Part shown: piece by piece, positions 49,990-58,679 of the stretch
How the letters are laid out: each line of letters opens with the position of its first letter
Position numbering within the stretch: the first letter of the stretch is position 1
Assembly (NCBI GenBank): GCA_030447865.1
Contig: JAUJOD010000002.1
Coordinates: forward strand, 413,602 to 477,601
DNA from: Nocardioidaceae bacterium
GTDB lineage: Bacteria; Actinomycetota; Actinomycetes; Propionibacteriales; Nocardioidaceae
Reading direction: 5' to 3'
Length of the DNA: 64,000 nucleotides
The notes under the pieces: model-generated
The model's database searches: none
Told to the model about the DNA's origin: nothing
The model's input: only the letters and a program-made list of their open reading frames with translations
Position numbers and translations under genes: made by a program

Positions 49990-50798
49990 TCATCACCGTC
50001 GTGGTCGTCGCTGTGCTCATGTTGAGTTTGCTCTGGGTCTTTCAGCGGCGGCTGATCTACCTGCCGTCAACAACATCCGTTCCATCTGCTGATGCGGTCA
50101 TTCCCGGCGCCCAGGACGTGGTCATCCACACCAGTGACGGCGTCGATCTGGGGGCATGGTTCATCCCCGCCAAGCAACCGGACCGTGGTTTCACCGTGTT
50201 GGTGGCCAGTGGCAACGCCGGCGATAGGGCCGCTCGCGCACCTCTCGCCCGCGCACTGGCCAAGGAGGGGATGTCGGTGTTGCTGTTCGACTACCGTGGC
50301 TACGGCGGCAACGCGGGCAGTCCTACCGAGGACGGGCTCGCCCAAGACGTCCGTGCGGCGCGCTCGTTCCTGGTCGAAGAGGCTGATGTCCCGAGCACCC
50401 GTCTCCTCTACTTCGGTGAGAGCCTCGGCGCCGCGGTGGTGACCGAGCTCGCTGCGGAACATCCGCCGGCGGGTCTCGTGCTGCGCTCGCCCTTCGTCGA
50501 CCTCACGACGGTCGGCGAGGAGCACTACCGGTTCCTGCCCGTCGCCCCGTTGCTCCGCGACAAGTACCCGCTGGTTCGGCAGCTTGCAGACGTAGAGGTG
50601 CCGGTCACTGTCGTGTACGGCTCTGCAGACTCCGTTGTGCCGCCCGATCAGAGTCGCGCGGTGGCCGCAGCAGCGCCGGAGCTGTTTCAGGCCGTTGAGC
50701 TCGCCGGCGCCGACCACAACGACCCGGAGCTGGTTCACGGTCACCGTCTCATCGCCGCGGTCGTCGAGCTCGCCGAGCACATCCACCGGTCACGCTGA
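49977..50798 (+). CDS. Membrane-anchored alpha/beta-hydrolase (BEM46/YkfD-like)
   Basis: 273 residues from the GTG at 49977. One N-terminal helix (VVITVVVVAVLMLSLLWVF) then the hydrolase domain: YLPSTTSVPSADAVIPG, a DYRGYGGNAGSP oxyanion-region segment, GESLGAAV with the nucleophilic Ser, YGSADSVVPP with the acid, and ADHND with the His. Resembles BEM46-family esterases attached to membranes. Substrate unknown. Overlaps the small membrane protein gene by 13 bp. Confidence 0.82.
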   Translation: MQRVVITVVVVAVLMLSLLWVFQRRLIYLPSTTSVPSADAVIPGAQDVVIHTSDGVDLGAWFIPAKQPDRGFTVLVASGNAGDRAARAPLARALAKEGMSVLLFDYRGYGGNAGSPTEDGLAQDVRAARSFLVEEADVPSTRLLYFGESLGAAVVTELAAEHPPAGLVLRSPFVDLTTVGEEHYRFLPVAPLLRDKYPLVRQLADVEVPVTVVYGSADSVVPPDQSRAVAAAAPELFQAVELAGADHNDPELVHGHRLIAAVVELAEHIHRSR

Positions 50799-50912
50799 AA
50801 GCTTGGGTCGCCCGTGAACCAGCCGCGGAGTGCTGGTGTCCGCTTGGCGACGCTAAGCGCGGCCGGAGGTCGGGCTGCTCCGGTCATCCCGGCGATGAGG
50901 GACACTGGGTCC

Positions 50913-51014
50913 ATGAGGACTGCCATGGTGATCGGTGCGGTGCTCGGGCTAGCTGCGGTGCTCGCCCTACCGACTCTCACTGCGATGGGAGCGCGCCGCC
51001 GGGGACAAGGTTGA
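50913..51014 (+). CDS. Possible 33-aa membrane peptide (first of a pair)
   Basis: MRTAMVIGAVLGLAAVLALP is one hydrophobic helix followed by a basic end (ARRRGQG). An alternative GTG at 50814 gives 66 residues. Third-position G/C bias is good. Its stop overlaps the next small ORF (TTGA). Low certainty as a gene. Confidence 0.4.
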   Translation: MRTAMVIGAVLGLAAVLALPTLTAMGARRRGQG

Positions 51015-51112
51015 CCGGCGCAGTGGTAGCGGGTCTCTGCTTCCCGATCACGTGGACTGTCTGGTACCTGCGCGATGAGCGTCCGTACCGGCGAGCAACT
51101 CATCACGGTTGA
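51011..51112 (+). CDS. Possible 33-aa membrane peptide (second of a pair)
   Basis: TTG start inside the stop of the previous ORF (TTGA overlap). Sequence has a short hydrophobic helix with aromatic residues (GLCFPITWTVWYLRDERPYRR). Both peptides occupy the otherwise empty 350-bp gap between the alpha/beta-hydrolase and the endonuclease-like gene. No other structure was seen in that gap. Confidence 0.45.
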   Translation: MTGAVVAGLCFPITWTVWYLRDERPYRRATHHG

Positions 51113-51149
51113 GCATCAGGCGGCTCCCGATGTTTAGTCCAGCCCTGCG

Positions 51150-51827
51150 TCAATCGGGCAGGTCGATCACGGCTTGCACGGGATAGTGGTCACTGGCGGC
51201 TCGCAGGAGCTCGGCGTCAGCGTCGGGTACGCCGTACGAGCTGACCGCTGCGTCCCGAACGAGGACAGCGTCGATGCGCTTGACCGGATTCGTCGAGCTG
51301 AACGTCAGCTCCCCGTCGGTGCCGAAGTCAACGAAACCAGCCGCGTGCAGCACCCGCCACGCCGGCCGACCCGGCGGCTCGTTGAGGTCGCCGCACACGA
51401 CCACCGGTCCGCGCAACGCGTCAGCCGCTAGCACCGCTTGCTGAGCCTCGGCCGGTCTCCGCCCGCCGGACAGCGACAGGTGAACTCCCACCACCCCGAA
51501 CTGCACGTCGTCCACTGCGCACTGGGCGCTGACGATGCCCCGGCGCGGAGCCAACAGCGGCTGGCTGAGTCGACGCACGGAGGTGGCGAGCACGCGCACC
51601 CGCGGGGAGACGCAGATCATGTTGCTACCGGCGTCTCGCCCGCCAGCTGCCCGCGTCAGGCCCCACTCAGCGGCGAGCCGGGCGCACTGCCATCGCCACA
51701 CGAGCGGCAGCTTCGGCGTCTCATTGACGACGAGTACGTCGGGTACGACCGCCCGGACAACGTCTCCCAGCGGCGACCGGAGCCGCGCACCGGCGATGTT
51801 GTAGGTCACCACGCGAACCGAAGGCAT
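51150..51827 (-). CDS. Endonuclease/exonuclease/phosphatase-family protein
   Basis: 225 residues. EEP-fold motifs: VVTYNIAG at the N-terminus, VVNETP with the metal-binding Glu, GVVGVHLSL, VVVCGDLNEPPG, and SDHYPVQAVI at the C-terminus with the catalytic Asp-His. No signal peptide. Members cleave phosphodiesters in nucleic acids, lipids or inositols; the substrate here is open. Sits 16 bp after the glucokinase gene on the same strand. Confidence 0.85.
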   Translation of the reverse strand: MPSVRVVTYNIAGARLRSPLGDVVRAVVPDVLVVNETPKLPLVWRWQCARLAAEWGLTRAAGGRDAGSNMICVSPRVRVLATSVRRLSQPLLAPRRGIVSAQCAVDDVQFGVVGVHLSLSGGRRPAEAQQAVLAADALRGPVVVCGDLNEPPGRPAWRVLHAAGFVDFGTDGELTFSSTNPVKRIDAVLVRDAAVSSYGVPDADAELLRAASDHYPVQAVIDLPD

Positions 51828-51843
51828 CTGACGGCGCTGGGAG

Positions 51844-52785
51844 TCAGTGCCTGGCTAGGTCCGCGACGCCGATCATCCCCGCGGTGTTCGCCAGCTGCGC
51901 CAGCCGCAGCTGTGGCTCGGGACGGTGGCCGCGCCCCGCCAGCTGGCGGCCGAACGCCGCGCGCGCCGGGCCGAGAAGCAGCTCACCGGCTTCCGAGACG
52001 CCGCCACCGATCACGATGACGCCCGGATCGAACGCGGACACGAGGTCGGCAAGTCCCTCGCCGAGCCAACGGCCGAGGTCCTCGAAGGACTCGACCGCGA
52101 GCCGGTCCCCTGCTGCCGCGGCTGTGGTGATCATCTGTCCGGTGATCGCTGCCGGATCCCCGCCGGCCAGGTTCAAGATCCCTTCCGCAAGCGGAGACCC
52201 CTTGGCGGCCACCTCGCGCACCGACCTGACCAGCGCCGTACCGCTGGCGTACTGCTCCCAGCACCCGTAGTTCCCGCAACCGCAGACGTGACCGCCCGGC
52301 ACCGCCCGCATGTGTCCGAACTCCGCGGCGACGCCGAAGTGGCCACGAAACAGCTGACCGTCGAGCACAACCCCGCCGCCAATCCCCGTGCCGACCGCAA
52401 CCATGAGCAAGTCGTCGACGTCGGCAGCCGCTCCGAACCGGAACTCTCCCCAGGCGGCCGCGTTCGCGTCGTTCTCCACCACGACTCGCACTCCGACCGC
52501 TGCCTCGACGACCGCCCGCAGCGGCTCGTCGCGCCAGGCGAGGTTGGGGGCGAACAAGACGGTGGACCGGTCGGCGTCGACGTACCCTGCGGCACCGACA
52601 CCGACGGCCGCCACGTCGTGGCGCGACAGCAGGTCGTGCACGAGCGCAACGATCACCTCACACGTGGCTCGCGGATCGCGGGCGGGTGTGACCCGGCGCT
52701 GCCGTTCGAGGATCTCGCCGGTTTCTGACACGACGCCGGCAGCGATCTTGGTACCGCCGACGTCGACTCCAACAGTCAAGGCCAT
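51844..52785 (-). CDS. glk: ROK-family glucokinase
   Basis: 313 residues. N-terminal ATP motif VGVDVGGTKIAAGV, the central GTGIGGGVVLDG phosphate loop, EFGHMRAVPGG with the catalytic-base region, and the zinc-binding CGCGNYGCWEQYASG (Cys-X-Cys-X4-Cys). All ROK kinase hallmarks. Phosphorylates glucose with ATP, or polyphosphate as in some actinobacterial forms; the donor cannot be settled here. Likely co-transcribed with the endonuclease-like gene. Confidence 0.92.
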   Translation of the reverse strand: MALTVGVDVGGTKIAAGVVSETGEILERQRRVTPARDPRATCEVIVALVHDLLSRHDVAAVGVGAAGYVDADRSTVLFAPNLAWRDEPLRAVVEAAVGVRVVVENDANAAAWGEFRFGAAADVDDLLMVAVGTGIGGGVVLDGQLFRGHFGVAAEFGHMRAVPGGHVCGCGNYGCWEQYASGTALVRSVREVAAKGSPLAEGILNLAGGDPAAITGQMITTAAAAGDRLAVESFEDLGRWLGEGLADLVSAFDPGVIVIGGGVSEAGELLLGPARAAFGRQLAGRGHRPEPQLRLAQLANTAGMIGVADLARH

Positions 52786-52835
52786 GTCAGTCCTCGCAGA
52801 TCGATCTTCTTGCAGGTGGCTGGACGAGCGCCGGG

Positions 52836-53273
52836 TCAGGCTCGGGACTCGACGCGCGCCTTGAGACCCTTCAGCGCGCTGTCGATCACCACCTTCTCGG
52901 CCTTGTGCTTGAGCATTCCGATCATCGGGATGCTCAAGTCGGCAGACAGCTGGTAGGTCACATCGGTCGAATCGCCCCTGGAGGACAAGTAGTACGCCCC
53001 TTCGAGGGCTTTCAGCATCTTCGCCTCGACCAGCGACCAGGTGACCGAGGTGTCGCCGTCCCAGTCGTAGCGAAGCGTGTATTCGTCCTTTATCGGCGCG
53101 GCGTCGAGGACGAAGGCGACTTCGTAGGCGCGGCCGTCCTCACCTGTGGCGACCACGTCAGCCGACTTCACGCCTTTCGCCCAGACCGGGTAGCTCTCGA
53201 AGTCGGCGATGACGGACATGACGGCGGCCGGGTCAGCGGCGATCCGGATGCTGGAGGTCGTCTGGTCGGCCAT
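52836..53273 (-). CDS. SRPBCC-family protein (Rv2185c-like)
   Basis: 145 residues of START/Bet v 1-like fold: SSIRIAADPAAVMSVIADFESYPVWAKGV at the N-terminus (the helix-grip opening), beta strands in the middle, and a C-terminal helix (AEKVVIDSALKGLKARVES). Occupies the position of Rv2185c between the acyltransferase block and pimB. Such proteins bind hydrophobic ligands or act in polyketide cyclisation; no ligand can be assigned. Confidence 0.82.
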   Translation of the reverse strand: MADQTTSSIRIAADPAAVMSVIADFESYPVWAKGVKSADVVATGEDGRAYEVAFVLDAAPIKDEYTLRYDWDGDTSVTWSLVEAKMLKALEGAYYLSSRGDSTDVTYQLSADLSIPMIGMLKHKAEKVVIDSALKGLKARVESRA

Positions 53274-53372
53274 GGCCCTTCCTGATTGCCGAGAGGTCTG
53301 CGAATTGTCGGGGCGACACTACCCGCTGCGTCAGCACCTCCTCGGTGCACCCACGCCTGATGGCGCACCTGC

Positions 53373-54503
53373 TCAGCCCAGGAGGTGTCGCAGCCTGTCG
53401 ACGGCCCGTGCGGCCGACCACTGCGCAACCACCCGAGCTCGGCCGGCAGCGCCCATCCGCTCAGCAGTGCCGGGTGAGCCAAGCAGCGCCGCGATGCGCT
53501 CCGCGACCTGGTCGGGATCCCTCGGGTCGACGACGTACCCCGTCGCGGCGTCAACCACCGTCTCGGGTGCCCCACCGGACGCCCCAACGACGACGGGCAG
53601 GCCCGACGCAGCCGCCTCCAGGAACACGATGCCCAGCGCCTCGGGTTCGAGGCCACCAAGCCGGGTGCGGCACGGTAGCGCGAAGACATCGGCGGCGGCG
53701 TAGACGGCCGGCATCTGCTCCCAGGCGGCCCCGGGCACGAAGGTCACCGATCCCTCGACACCGAGCTGTGACGCCAGCCGGCGGAGCCGCCGCTCAGCCG
53801 GACCGTCGCCCACGATCAACAGCGCCGCCTCGGGCGCCTGCCGTAGCACGTGTGGCCAGGCGCGCAGCAGCATGTCCTGCCCCTTGCGGGCCACCAGCCG
53901 AGATGCCGACAGTACGACGGGTCGCGCCGCTGCGAACCCGGCTGACCGGCGCACGGGGGTGCCGTCCAAGCCGGGCCGAAACCGCGCGACATCGACGCCC
54001 GGTGACAACCGAACCATCCGCTGCGCCGCCGCAGCGCTCAGCGCGTCCGCGATCTCACGGCGGCAGTAGTCACTCACATAGGTCAGCACGTCGACGTCGT
54101 CGCCGATCCGGCGCAGCAGCTGCCGGGTCGCCAGAGTCTTCGACCACCAGACCTCGTGACCGTGAGTGAGGCCGACCATCCGACGTACGCCGCTGCCGCG
54201 GAGGGTGCGCGCCAGCAGTCCCAGTGGCGCCGCCGCCCCGAACACCGCCCGGTCACACCCGTGCTGCTTGGCGACCTCGCGGACAGCATCGGCCACCCGA
54301 GGGGTTGGCAGCAGCGTCCGGCTACGGTCGCGAACCACCGGATAGTTCAGCGTCGCGTCGACGGCGGGAGCACCCGGCATCGTCGCGGTGTAGACGACCA
54401 GCCGCTCACTAGGCAGGCCCGCGCACAGTGATGCGACGAACGACTCGATGCCGCCTCGGCGCGGCGGGAAGTCGTTGGTGACGACCAGCACTTTGCCGGT
54501 CAC
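53373..54503 (-). CDS. pimB: PimB-like GT4 mannosyltransferase
   Basis: 376 residues from the GTG at 54503, which overlaps the upstream protease stop by 4 bp. GT-B fold: NDFPPRRGGIESFV near the N-terminus, ASRLVARKGQDMLLRAW in the middle, and EALGIVFLEAAASGLPVVVG, the GT4 E-X7-E motif, in the C-terminal domain. By synteny with Rv2188c it adds the second mannose to phosphatidylinositol monomannoside; acceptor is inferred. Adjacent membrane proteases may be in the same operon. Confidence 0.84.
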   Translation of the reverse strand: MTGKVLVVTNDFPPRRGGIESFVASLCAGLPSERLVVYTATMPGAPAVDATLNYPVVRDRSRTLLPTPRVADAVREVAKQHGCDRAVFGAAAPLGLLARTLRGSGVRRMVGLTHGHEVWWSKTLATRQLLRRIGDDVDVLTYVSDYCRREIADALSAAAAQRMVRLSPGVDVARFRPGLDGTPVRRSAGFAAARPVVLSASRLVARKGQDMLLRAWPHVLRQAPEAALLIVGDGPAERRLRRLASQLGVEGSVTFVPGAAWEQMPAVYAAADVFALPCRTRLGGLEPEALGIVFLEAAASGLPVVVGASGGAPETVVDAATGYVVDPRDPDQVAERIAALLGSPGTAERMGAAGRARVVAQWSAARAVDRLRHLLG

Positions 54504-55780
54504 GGCGGCCCGTCGTACCGGCGCTGCCATTGCTCGGCCAGACCGATCCGGTCCAGCGGCGCGGGGTGGGTGGTGAACCAGAAGGCGAGCACGTCGTTCG
54601 GCTCCAGATGGGTCAGGTTGGTGACCGACAGGCGTTGCTGGGCGGCGATGAACGTCGGCAGGTCACGGGTCAGGTCGAGTGCGTGCACGTCGGCGCGGGC
54701 CTCGACGTGCCGGCTGACCGTGTTCTGCAGCGGCAGCGACAAGAAGCTGCCGACCGTCACCAGGGCAAGTACGACCGGCACCACGGCGGGGTTGCCGGCA
54801 TCGTCGGTGCCGGCCAGCCGGCGTACGGCGGGTCGGCGAAGCAGCAAGAACAGCCCGGTGGCCCCGAACGCGGCGCCGACGGCCCCCTGCAGGGTGCCGA
54901 CGAGCACGTCGTCCTCAGCGGCGTGCCCGAGTTCGTGGGCCACCACCAAGGCGACCTCGTCGGCAGCGGCCGAGGCGAGCAACGTGTCGTAGACGACGAT
55001 GCGCTTGGACGCGCCGAAGCCGGAGACGTAGGCGTTCACCGCGGTGGTACGTCGCGACGCATCGGCGACCAAGACCTCGGTCACCTCGACGTGGTCGCGG
55101 GCGGCCAGCGCCAGCAGCCTCGTCTGCAGGGCACTGTTTCTCTCGTGCAGAGGGGTGAACCGGCTGAACAGCGGCTCGAACACAACCGGATAGGCGAACG
55201 ACGACACCACCACCAGCCCCGCGGCAGCCAGACCAGCAGGCGCGAACCAGGTCGCTGGGAAGCGGCGCGCGAACCCCACCAACAGCACGAGTGCAAGAGC
55301 GGTGAGCACAACCGCCACCGCCAGCGACTTGCCCGCATCGGCCAGCCAGCCAGCCCACGACTGGGTCGACAATCCGTACGACGTCGACACCGCGTGCCCC
55401 CAAGCGCGGAGCGGAAGCGTCGCCAACGACTGTGCGACCAGCACGATCGTGGTAATCGCCGTCACCTGCACCGGCCACCGGTTGGCCCTTCCCCGCACTG
55501 CGGCCGCGAGGCGTCGGCCGAGCGGGGTGAACCCGATCACAACAGGTACGGCGATCCCGACCGCGAGCGCCAGCCACGACGGCCACTTGATCGCGTCGTG
55601 GAACGCCTCCGAGCGCGCGACTTGCTCGGGGGTGAAGTACCGCTGCACCGGCGCCGGCTCGATGGTCGCGTCGGGCAGCGGCTGCCAGGGGGTGAGGGTC
55701 CACACCAGGGCCAGGAGGATCGCCGCCAGTGCCGCCGCGGCGACATAGGCAGCCAGCAGCGATCCTGGCCTACGCCGCAC
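54500..55780 (-). CDS. M48-family (Ste24/HtpX-like) membrane metalloprotease
   Basis: 426 residues from the GTG at 55780 (open frame extends to 55849 into the next gene). Multiple membrane helices, zinc motif VVAHELGHAAEDD (about residue 280), and EARADVHAL with the third ligand. Resembles CAAX-protease Ste24 in length and layout. Likely cleaves membrane proteins or prenylated peptides. Overlaps pimB by 4 bp and the next metalloprotease gene by 11 bp, so the three are co-expressed. Confidence 0.86.
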   Translation of the reverse strand: MRRRPGSLLAAYVAAAALAAILLALVWTLTPWQPLPDATIEPAPVQRYFTPEQVARSEAFHDAIKWPSWLALAVGIAVPVVIGFTPLGRRLAAAVRGRANRWPVQVTAITTIVLVAQSLATLPLRAWGHAVSTSYGLSTQSWAGWLADAGKSLAVAVVLTALALVLLVGFARRFPATWFAPAGLAAAGLVVVSSFAYPVVFEPLFSRFTPLHERNSALQTRLLALAARDHVEVTEVLVADASRRTTAVNAYVSGFGASKRIVVYDTLLASAAADEVALVVAHELGHAAEDDVLVGTLQGAVGAAFGATGLFLLLRRPAVRRLAGTDDAGNPAVVPVVLALVTVGSFLSLPLQNTVSRHVEARADVHALDLTRDLPTFIAAQQRLSVTNLTHLEPNDVLAFWFTTHPAPLDRIGLAEQWQRRYDGPP

Positions 55781-57041
55781 TGGCGATGGCTTTGAGGTAG
55801 CGGCGCCATTGGCCGGTGAGCTCCGCGCGGGTGGTGCCCAACTCCGCACGAAGCGCGGTGCCGACCTGGTCGGGCGCGGCGACGGCGCGTTCGTAGAACG
55901 CGAGCAACCGGGCTTCGCCGTACCTCTTGGCGATCAGGTCGACCGCCAGCCAGGCCTGTTCGTAGTACACCTCGAGTTTGCCGTGGGCCGACATGAAGGC
56001 GGCGTCGGACGGCAAGCCACGCGGCAGCCCGTTCCGCCGGATGTCGCGGATCACCGCCCAGGCCGACACCGACCGCGGTACGTCGACAGACCCGACGCCT
56101 ACATAGTCCGCGAACCCCTCGGCCACCCAGAGCGGAACGTGCCTGGCGACGACGTCAGTTGCCACGTGCGTCGACTCGTGCGTGATGACCACCTGGGCGC
56201 CTACCGGCCGGAGCTTGCCGAAGACAGCCGGGTTGACCGCGATGGCCTCCGGCGCGTCGACCCGTGGCGAGCCATCAACCGTGGTGGTGACCGCGGCGAT
56301 GCCGTCGTAGGCGCCTGGGGTCACGGCCAGCACGGACTCAAACTGCTCAACGGAGGCCGGGACGTAGGCCACCAGCCCTCCACGCCAGTCGGAGACAACC
56401 GACGCCACGTCGTCCGTGGCCTCCCGAAGCAACCGGTCGAAGCGAACGGCTTGCGCAAGCGTGGTCGCCGCCACCAGCGTGCGCTCGCTTCGACGTACGA
56501 CGAGTGGGCCGAGCAGCCACACCGGACGCCTGGCCCCGGTGGCGGGTTCGATGTCGACGACGTACGCCGTCTCCCCGCGCCGAACGAACGTGTACGTCAG
56601 CGTGGTGAGGGCGTCGTGCTCGTCGAAGTCGGGCAGCCGCCAGAACAGCTCGACATCAGCCGTCCACGACGCACCGCCGAGCAGCCGCTGCTGCTGCCGT
56701 GGCAGTCCCCCGATCTCGGCTTCGTAATAGCGGGTGCTGTGCACGGCAGCACCGAGGGCTTGCAGATTGGCGTAGACAGTGGCGGCGCGGCGCTGCGACG
56801 CCGTCAGCGTGGAGTCCCACGTGCGCAGGTACGCGCGTTGGCGGCCGGCACGCAGCGCCTGCTCTTGCTGTCGCAGCACAGCGCGAGCCAAGGCGTGCCG
56901 GGCGGCGCTGGCTCGGTCGGTGTCGACGACAACGTCCGTGCGCCCGCTGGCGACGGGCTCGTGCTGCTCAGCGGCGGGAGTCTCGCCCAGCAACGAGCCG
57001 ATGAGCGCGCCAACAACGAGCGCGATGAGCGTCACGGCCAC
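55770..57041 (-). CDS. Membrane-anchored gluzincin protease (peptidase MA-like)
   Basis: About 423 residues from the GTG at 57041; a TTG at 57119 would put the start inside the 42-bp palindrome, which is unlikely. One N-terminal helix (VAVTLIALVVGALIGSLLG) then a helical and a beta-rich region, and the zinc motif VITHESTHVATDVV (HExxH) with the Glu ligand in WVAEGFADYVG. Outside-facing domain. Substrate unknown. Follows the NlpC/P60 gene and overlaps the M48 protease gene by 11 bp. Confidence 0.78.
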   Translation of the reverse strand: MAVTLIALVVGALIGSLLGETPAAEQHEPVASGRTDVVVDTDRASAARHALARAVLRQQEQALRAGRQRAYLRTWDSTLTASQRRAATVYANLQALGAAVHSTRYYEAEIGGLPRQQQRLLGGASWTADVELFWRLPDFDEHDALTTLTYTFVRRGETAYVVDIEPATGARRPVWLLGPLVVRRSERTLVAATTLAQAVRFDRLLREATDDVASVVSDWRGGLVAYVPASVEQFESVLAVTPGAYDGIAAVTTTVDGSPRVDAPEAIAVNPAVFGKLRPVGAQVVITHESTHVATDVVARHVPLWVAEGFADYVGVGSVDVPRSVSAWAVIRDIRRNGLPRGLPSDAAFMSAHGKLEVYYEQAWLAVDLIAKRYGEARLLAFYERAVAAPDQVGTALRAELGTTRAELTGQWRRYLKAIASAA

Positions 57042-57076
57042 CAGCCGCCTGACCCCAGCGCCGCCGGCCCGCGAGT

Positions 57077-57118
57077 TGTCAGAACCTGGTCGACCTGGGG
57101 ACCGAATCGAGTCTGACA
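57077..57118. repeat. 42-bp nested palindrome, copy C
   Basis: Outer arms TGTCAGA (57077-57083) and TCTGACA (57112-57118) match copies A and B. The middle carries the GGTCGACC core (57088-57095) but its right half has diverged (GACCGAAT). Located between tandem minus-strand genes (NlpC/P60 gene upstream, gluzincin downstream). Exactly 42 bp, as in the other two copies. Confidence 0.85.
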
Positions 57119-57137
57119 ACTCTGTCAGCGTTCAGCG

Positions 57138-58517
57138 TCAGCCGACGCGGACAGCCATGCTGATCGGCATGGAGTCCACCGGTGCAACATGGACGGGCAT
57201 GCTGGGGTTCGCCGCGTGGACCAGCTGGCCGTTGCCGATGTACATGCCGACGTGGGAGATCGGTGAGTAGTAGAACACCAGGTCGCCCGGTGCGAGCGCG
57301 TCGATGGACACCGGAGTTCCGATCCCTGTCTGCATGCTCGAGGCGTGCGGGATGGAGACGCCCGCGGCGGCCCAAGCGGCCATCGTCAACCCTGAGCAGT
57401 CGTACGCGTCCGGCCCGGCAGCGCCGTACACGTAGGCATCGCCGACCTGAGCCAGGGCGAAGTCAACGGCAACGGCTGCCCTGCCGGAGCCGGCGGCGCT
57501 GCTGACCGGTGCCGGGGTGGGAGCCGGAGCCGGGGCAGGAGACGGCGCGGGGGCTGGAGCCGGCTGAGGGGCAGGAGCGGGGGCCGGGGACGGTGCCGGC
57601 GCAGGAGCGGGGGCCGGGGACGGTGCCGGCGCAGGAGCGGGAGCCGGGGACGGTGACGGTGCCGGCACCGGGGCAGGAGCCGGGGACGGAGACGGCGCCG
57701 GAGCCGGCGCCGGAGCCGGAGCCGGAGCCGGAGTGTCGTCGGTGCTGACCCGTTCCTCGGCCCGACTGGCCCGCGCTAGCCGTGCTGCTTCTTCTCGGGC
57801 CTCGATAAGGGCTTCCAGGCGGGCTTGGGCGCGAGCTTCTCTGCGTGCCTCTGCACGAGCTTCCTTGCGGGCCTGGATGCGAGCCAGGCGTTCACGCAGT
57901 TTCACTTGCAACTGGTGGAGGACCTCTTCTGCCTGCTCGGTCTTGCGGTCGAGCTGAGCCTCGTGCCGGGCGAGCGCAGACTTGTGCCGCGCGATAGCGG
58001 CAAGCTCCCGCTGCGCCTGCCGTTCCTGCACCCCGAGCTGGCGCTTCTCCTCGCTGAGCTGGCTCAGCAGGCCGTTCTGCTGGTGTTCGGCGACTGCTTG
58101 AGTGGCCACGTCGGCGATGAACTCTTGGGGGTCGTCCGCGACGAGGAACGAGGTGGTTGTCGACAGTCCCGCCGCACTCTGGTAGTCAGCAAGCGCGGAA
58201 CTGACGACCTCAGTGCGCAACTCCTCGACTCGCGTGCGCTGACGGTTGAGGTCTGCCTGCAGCGTCTGCAACCGCTCTCTCGCGCCCTGCAGGCGAACCC
58301 GCGACGCGTTGAGCCGTTCCGATGCGATCTCGGCCTCATGGTTGAGCAGGTCGATGCGCCGCTCCGCCTCGCGAATCGACATTCGGAGGTTGTCTAGGTC
58401 GGGATCGGCGGAGCTCGGCGCTGGCACCAGTACCGCGCCGGATAGCAGCGATACGGCGATCAGCGGGAGAGCTCGCTTGGCGAACGTGGGCAGGTGGGAT
58501 GTACGGCCGTACGACAC
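57138..58517 (-). CDS. Secreted NlpC/P60 endopeptidase (Rv2190c/Rip-like)
   Basis: 459 residues, GTG start. Signal peptide to about residue 38; long coiled coil at about 40-250 (Glu/Arg/Ala-rich, LNHEAEIASERLNASRVR and so on); a Pro-Ala-Ser repeat linker at about 265-340 (57500-57735 in DNA); C-terminal NlpC/P60 domain with Cys in YDCSGL, His in SHVGMYIG and His in LVHAAN. Matches mycobacterial RipC/RipD-type hydrolases that cut the peptidoglycan stem peptide; the coiled coil probably keeps it inactive until a partner (FtsEX-like) pulls on it, by analogy. Confidence 0.9.
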   Translation of the reverse strand: MSYGRTSHLPTFAKRALPLIAVSLLSGAVLVPAPSSADPDLDNLRMSIREAERRIDLLNHEAEIASERLNASRVRLQGARERLQTLQADLNRQRTRVEELRTEVVSSALADYQSAAGLSTTTSFLVADDPQEFIADVATQAVAEHQQNGLLSQLSEEKRQLGVQERQAQRELAAIARHKSALARHEAQLDRKTEQAEEVLHQLQVKLRERLARIQARKEARAEARREARAQARLEALIEAREEAARLARASRAEERVSTDDTPAPAPAPAPAPAPSPSPAPAPVPAPSPSPAPAPAPAPSPAPAPAPAPSPAPAPAPQPAPAPAPSPAPAPAPTPAPVSSAAGSGRAAVAVDFALAQVGDAYVYGAAGPDAYDCSGLTMAAWAAAGVSIPHASSMQTGIGTPVSIDALAPGDLVFYYSPISHVGMYIGNGQLVHAANPSMPVHVAPVDSMPISMAVRVG

Positions 58518-58544
58518 GAGTCGACGGTCTCCTTCTCACTAGCG

Positions 58545-58574
58545 GACAAAACACAACTCCGGCCGTGGCCGGAG
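58545..58574 (-). terminator. Intrinsic terminator-like hairpin
   Basis: On the minus strand CTCCGGCC (58574-58567) pairs with GGCCGGAG (58564-58557) over a 2-nt loop and is followed by TTGTGTTTTG. It lies between the Cys-rich protein gene and the NlpC/P60 gene, ahead of the latter's ribosome-binding site (GAAGGAG). It could end upstream transcripts or act in the leader of the NlpC/P60 gene. Confidence 0.6.
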
Positions 58575-58593
58575 CCTCGGGAGCCAGGGGGAC

Positions 58594-58622
58594 ACGTTAC
58601 AAGCCCGTGACCTATCGACCAA
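58594..58622 (-). promoter_or_regulatory. Candidate promoter of the NlpC/P60 gene
   Basis: Minus strand TTGGTC (58622-58617), 17 bp, TAACGT (58599-58594). It lies upstream of the terminator-like hairpin, so a transcript from here would pass through it before the GTG at 58517. Suggestive only. Confidence 0.35.
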
Positions 58623-58679
58623 ACCCTTCCCTGAAGTTATCCCCATACCAATCCCCCTCAACAACGCGTCATCGGCTTC

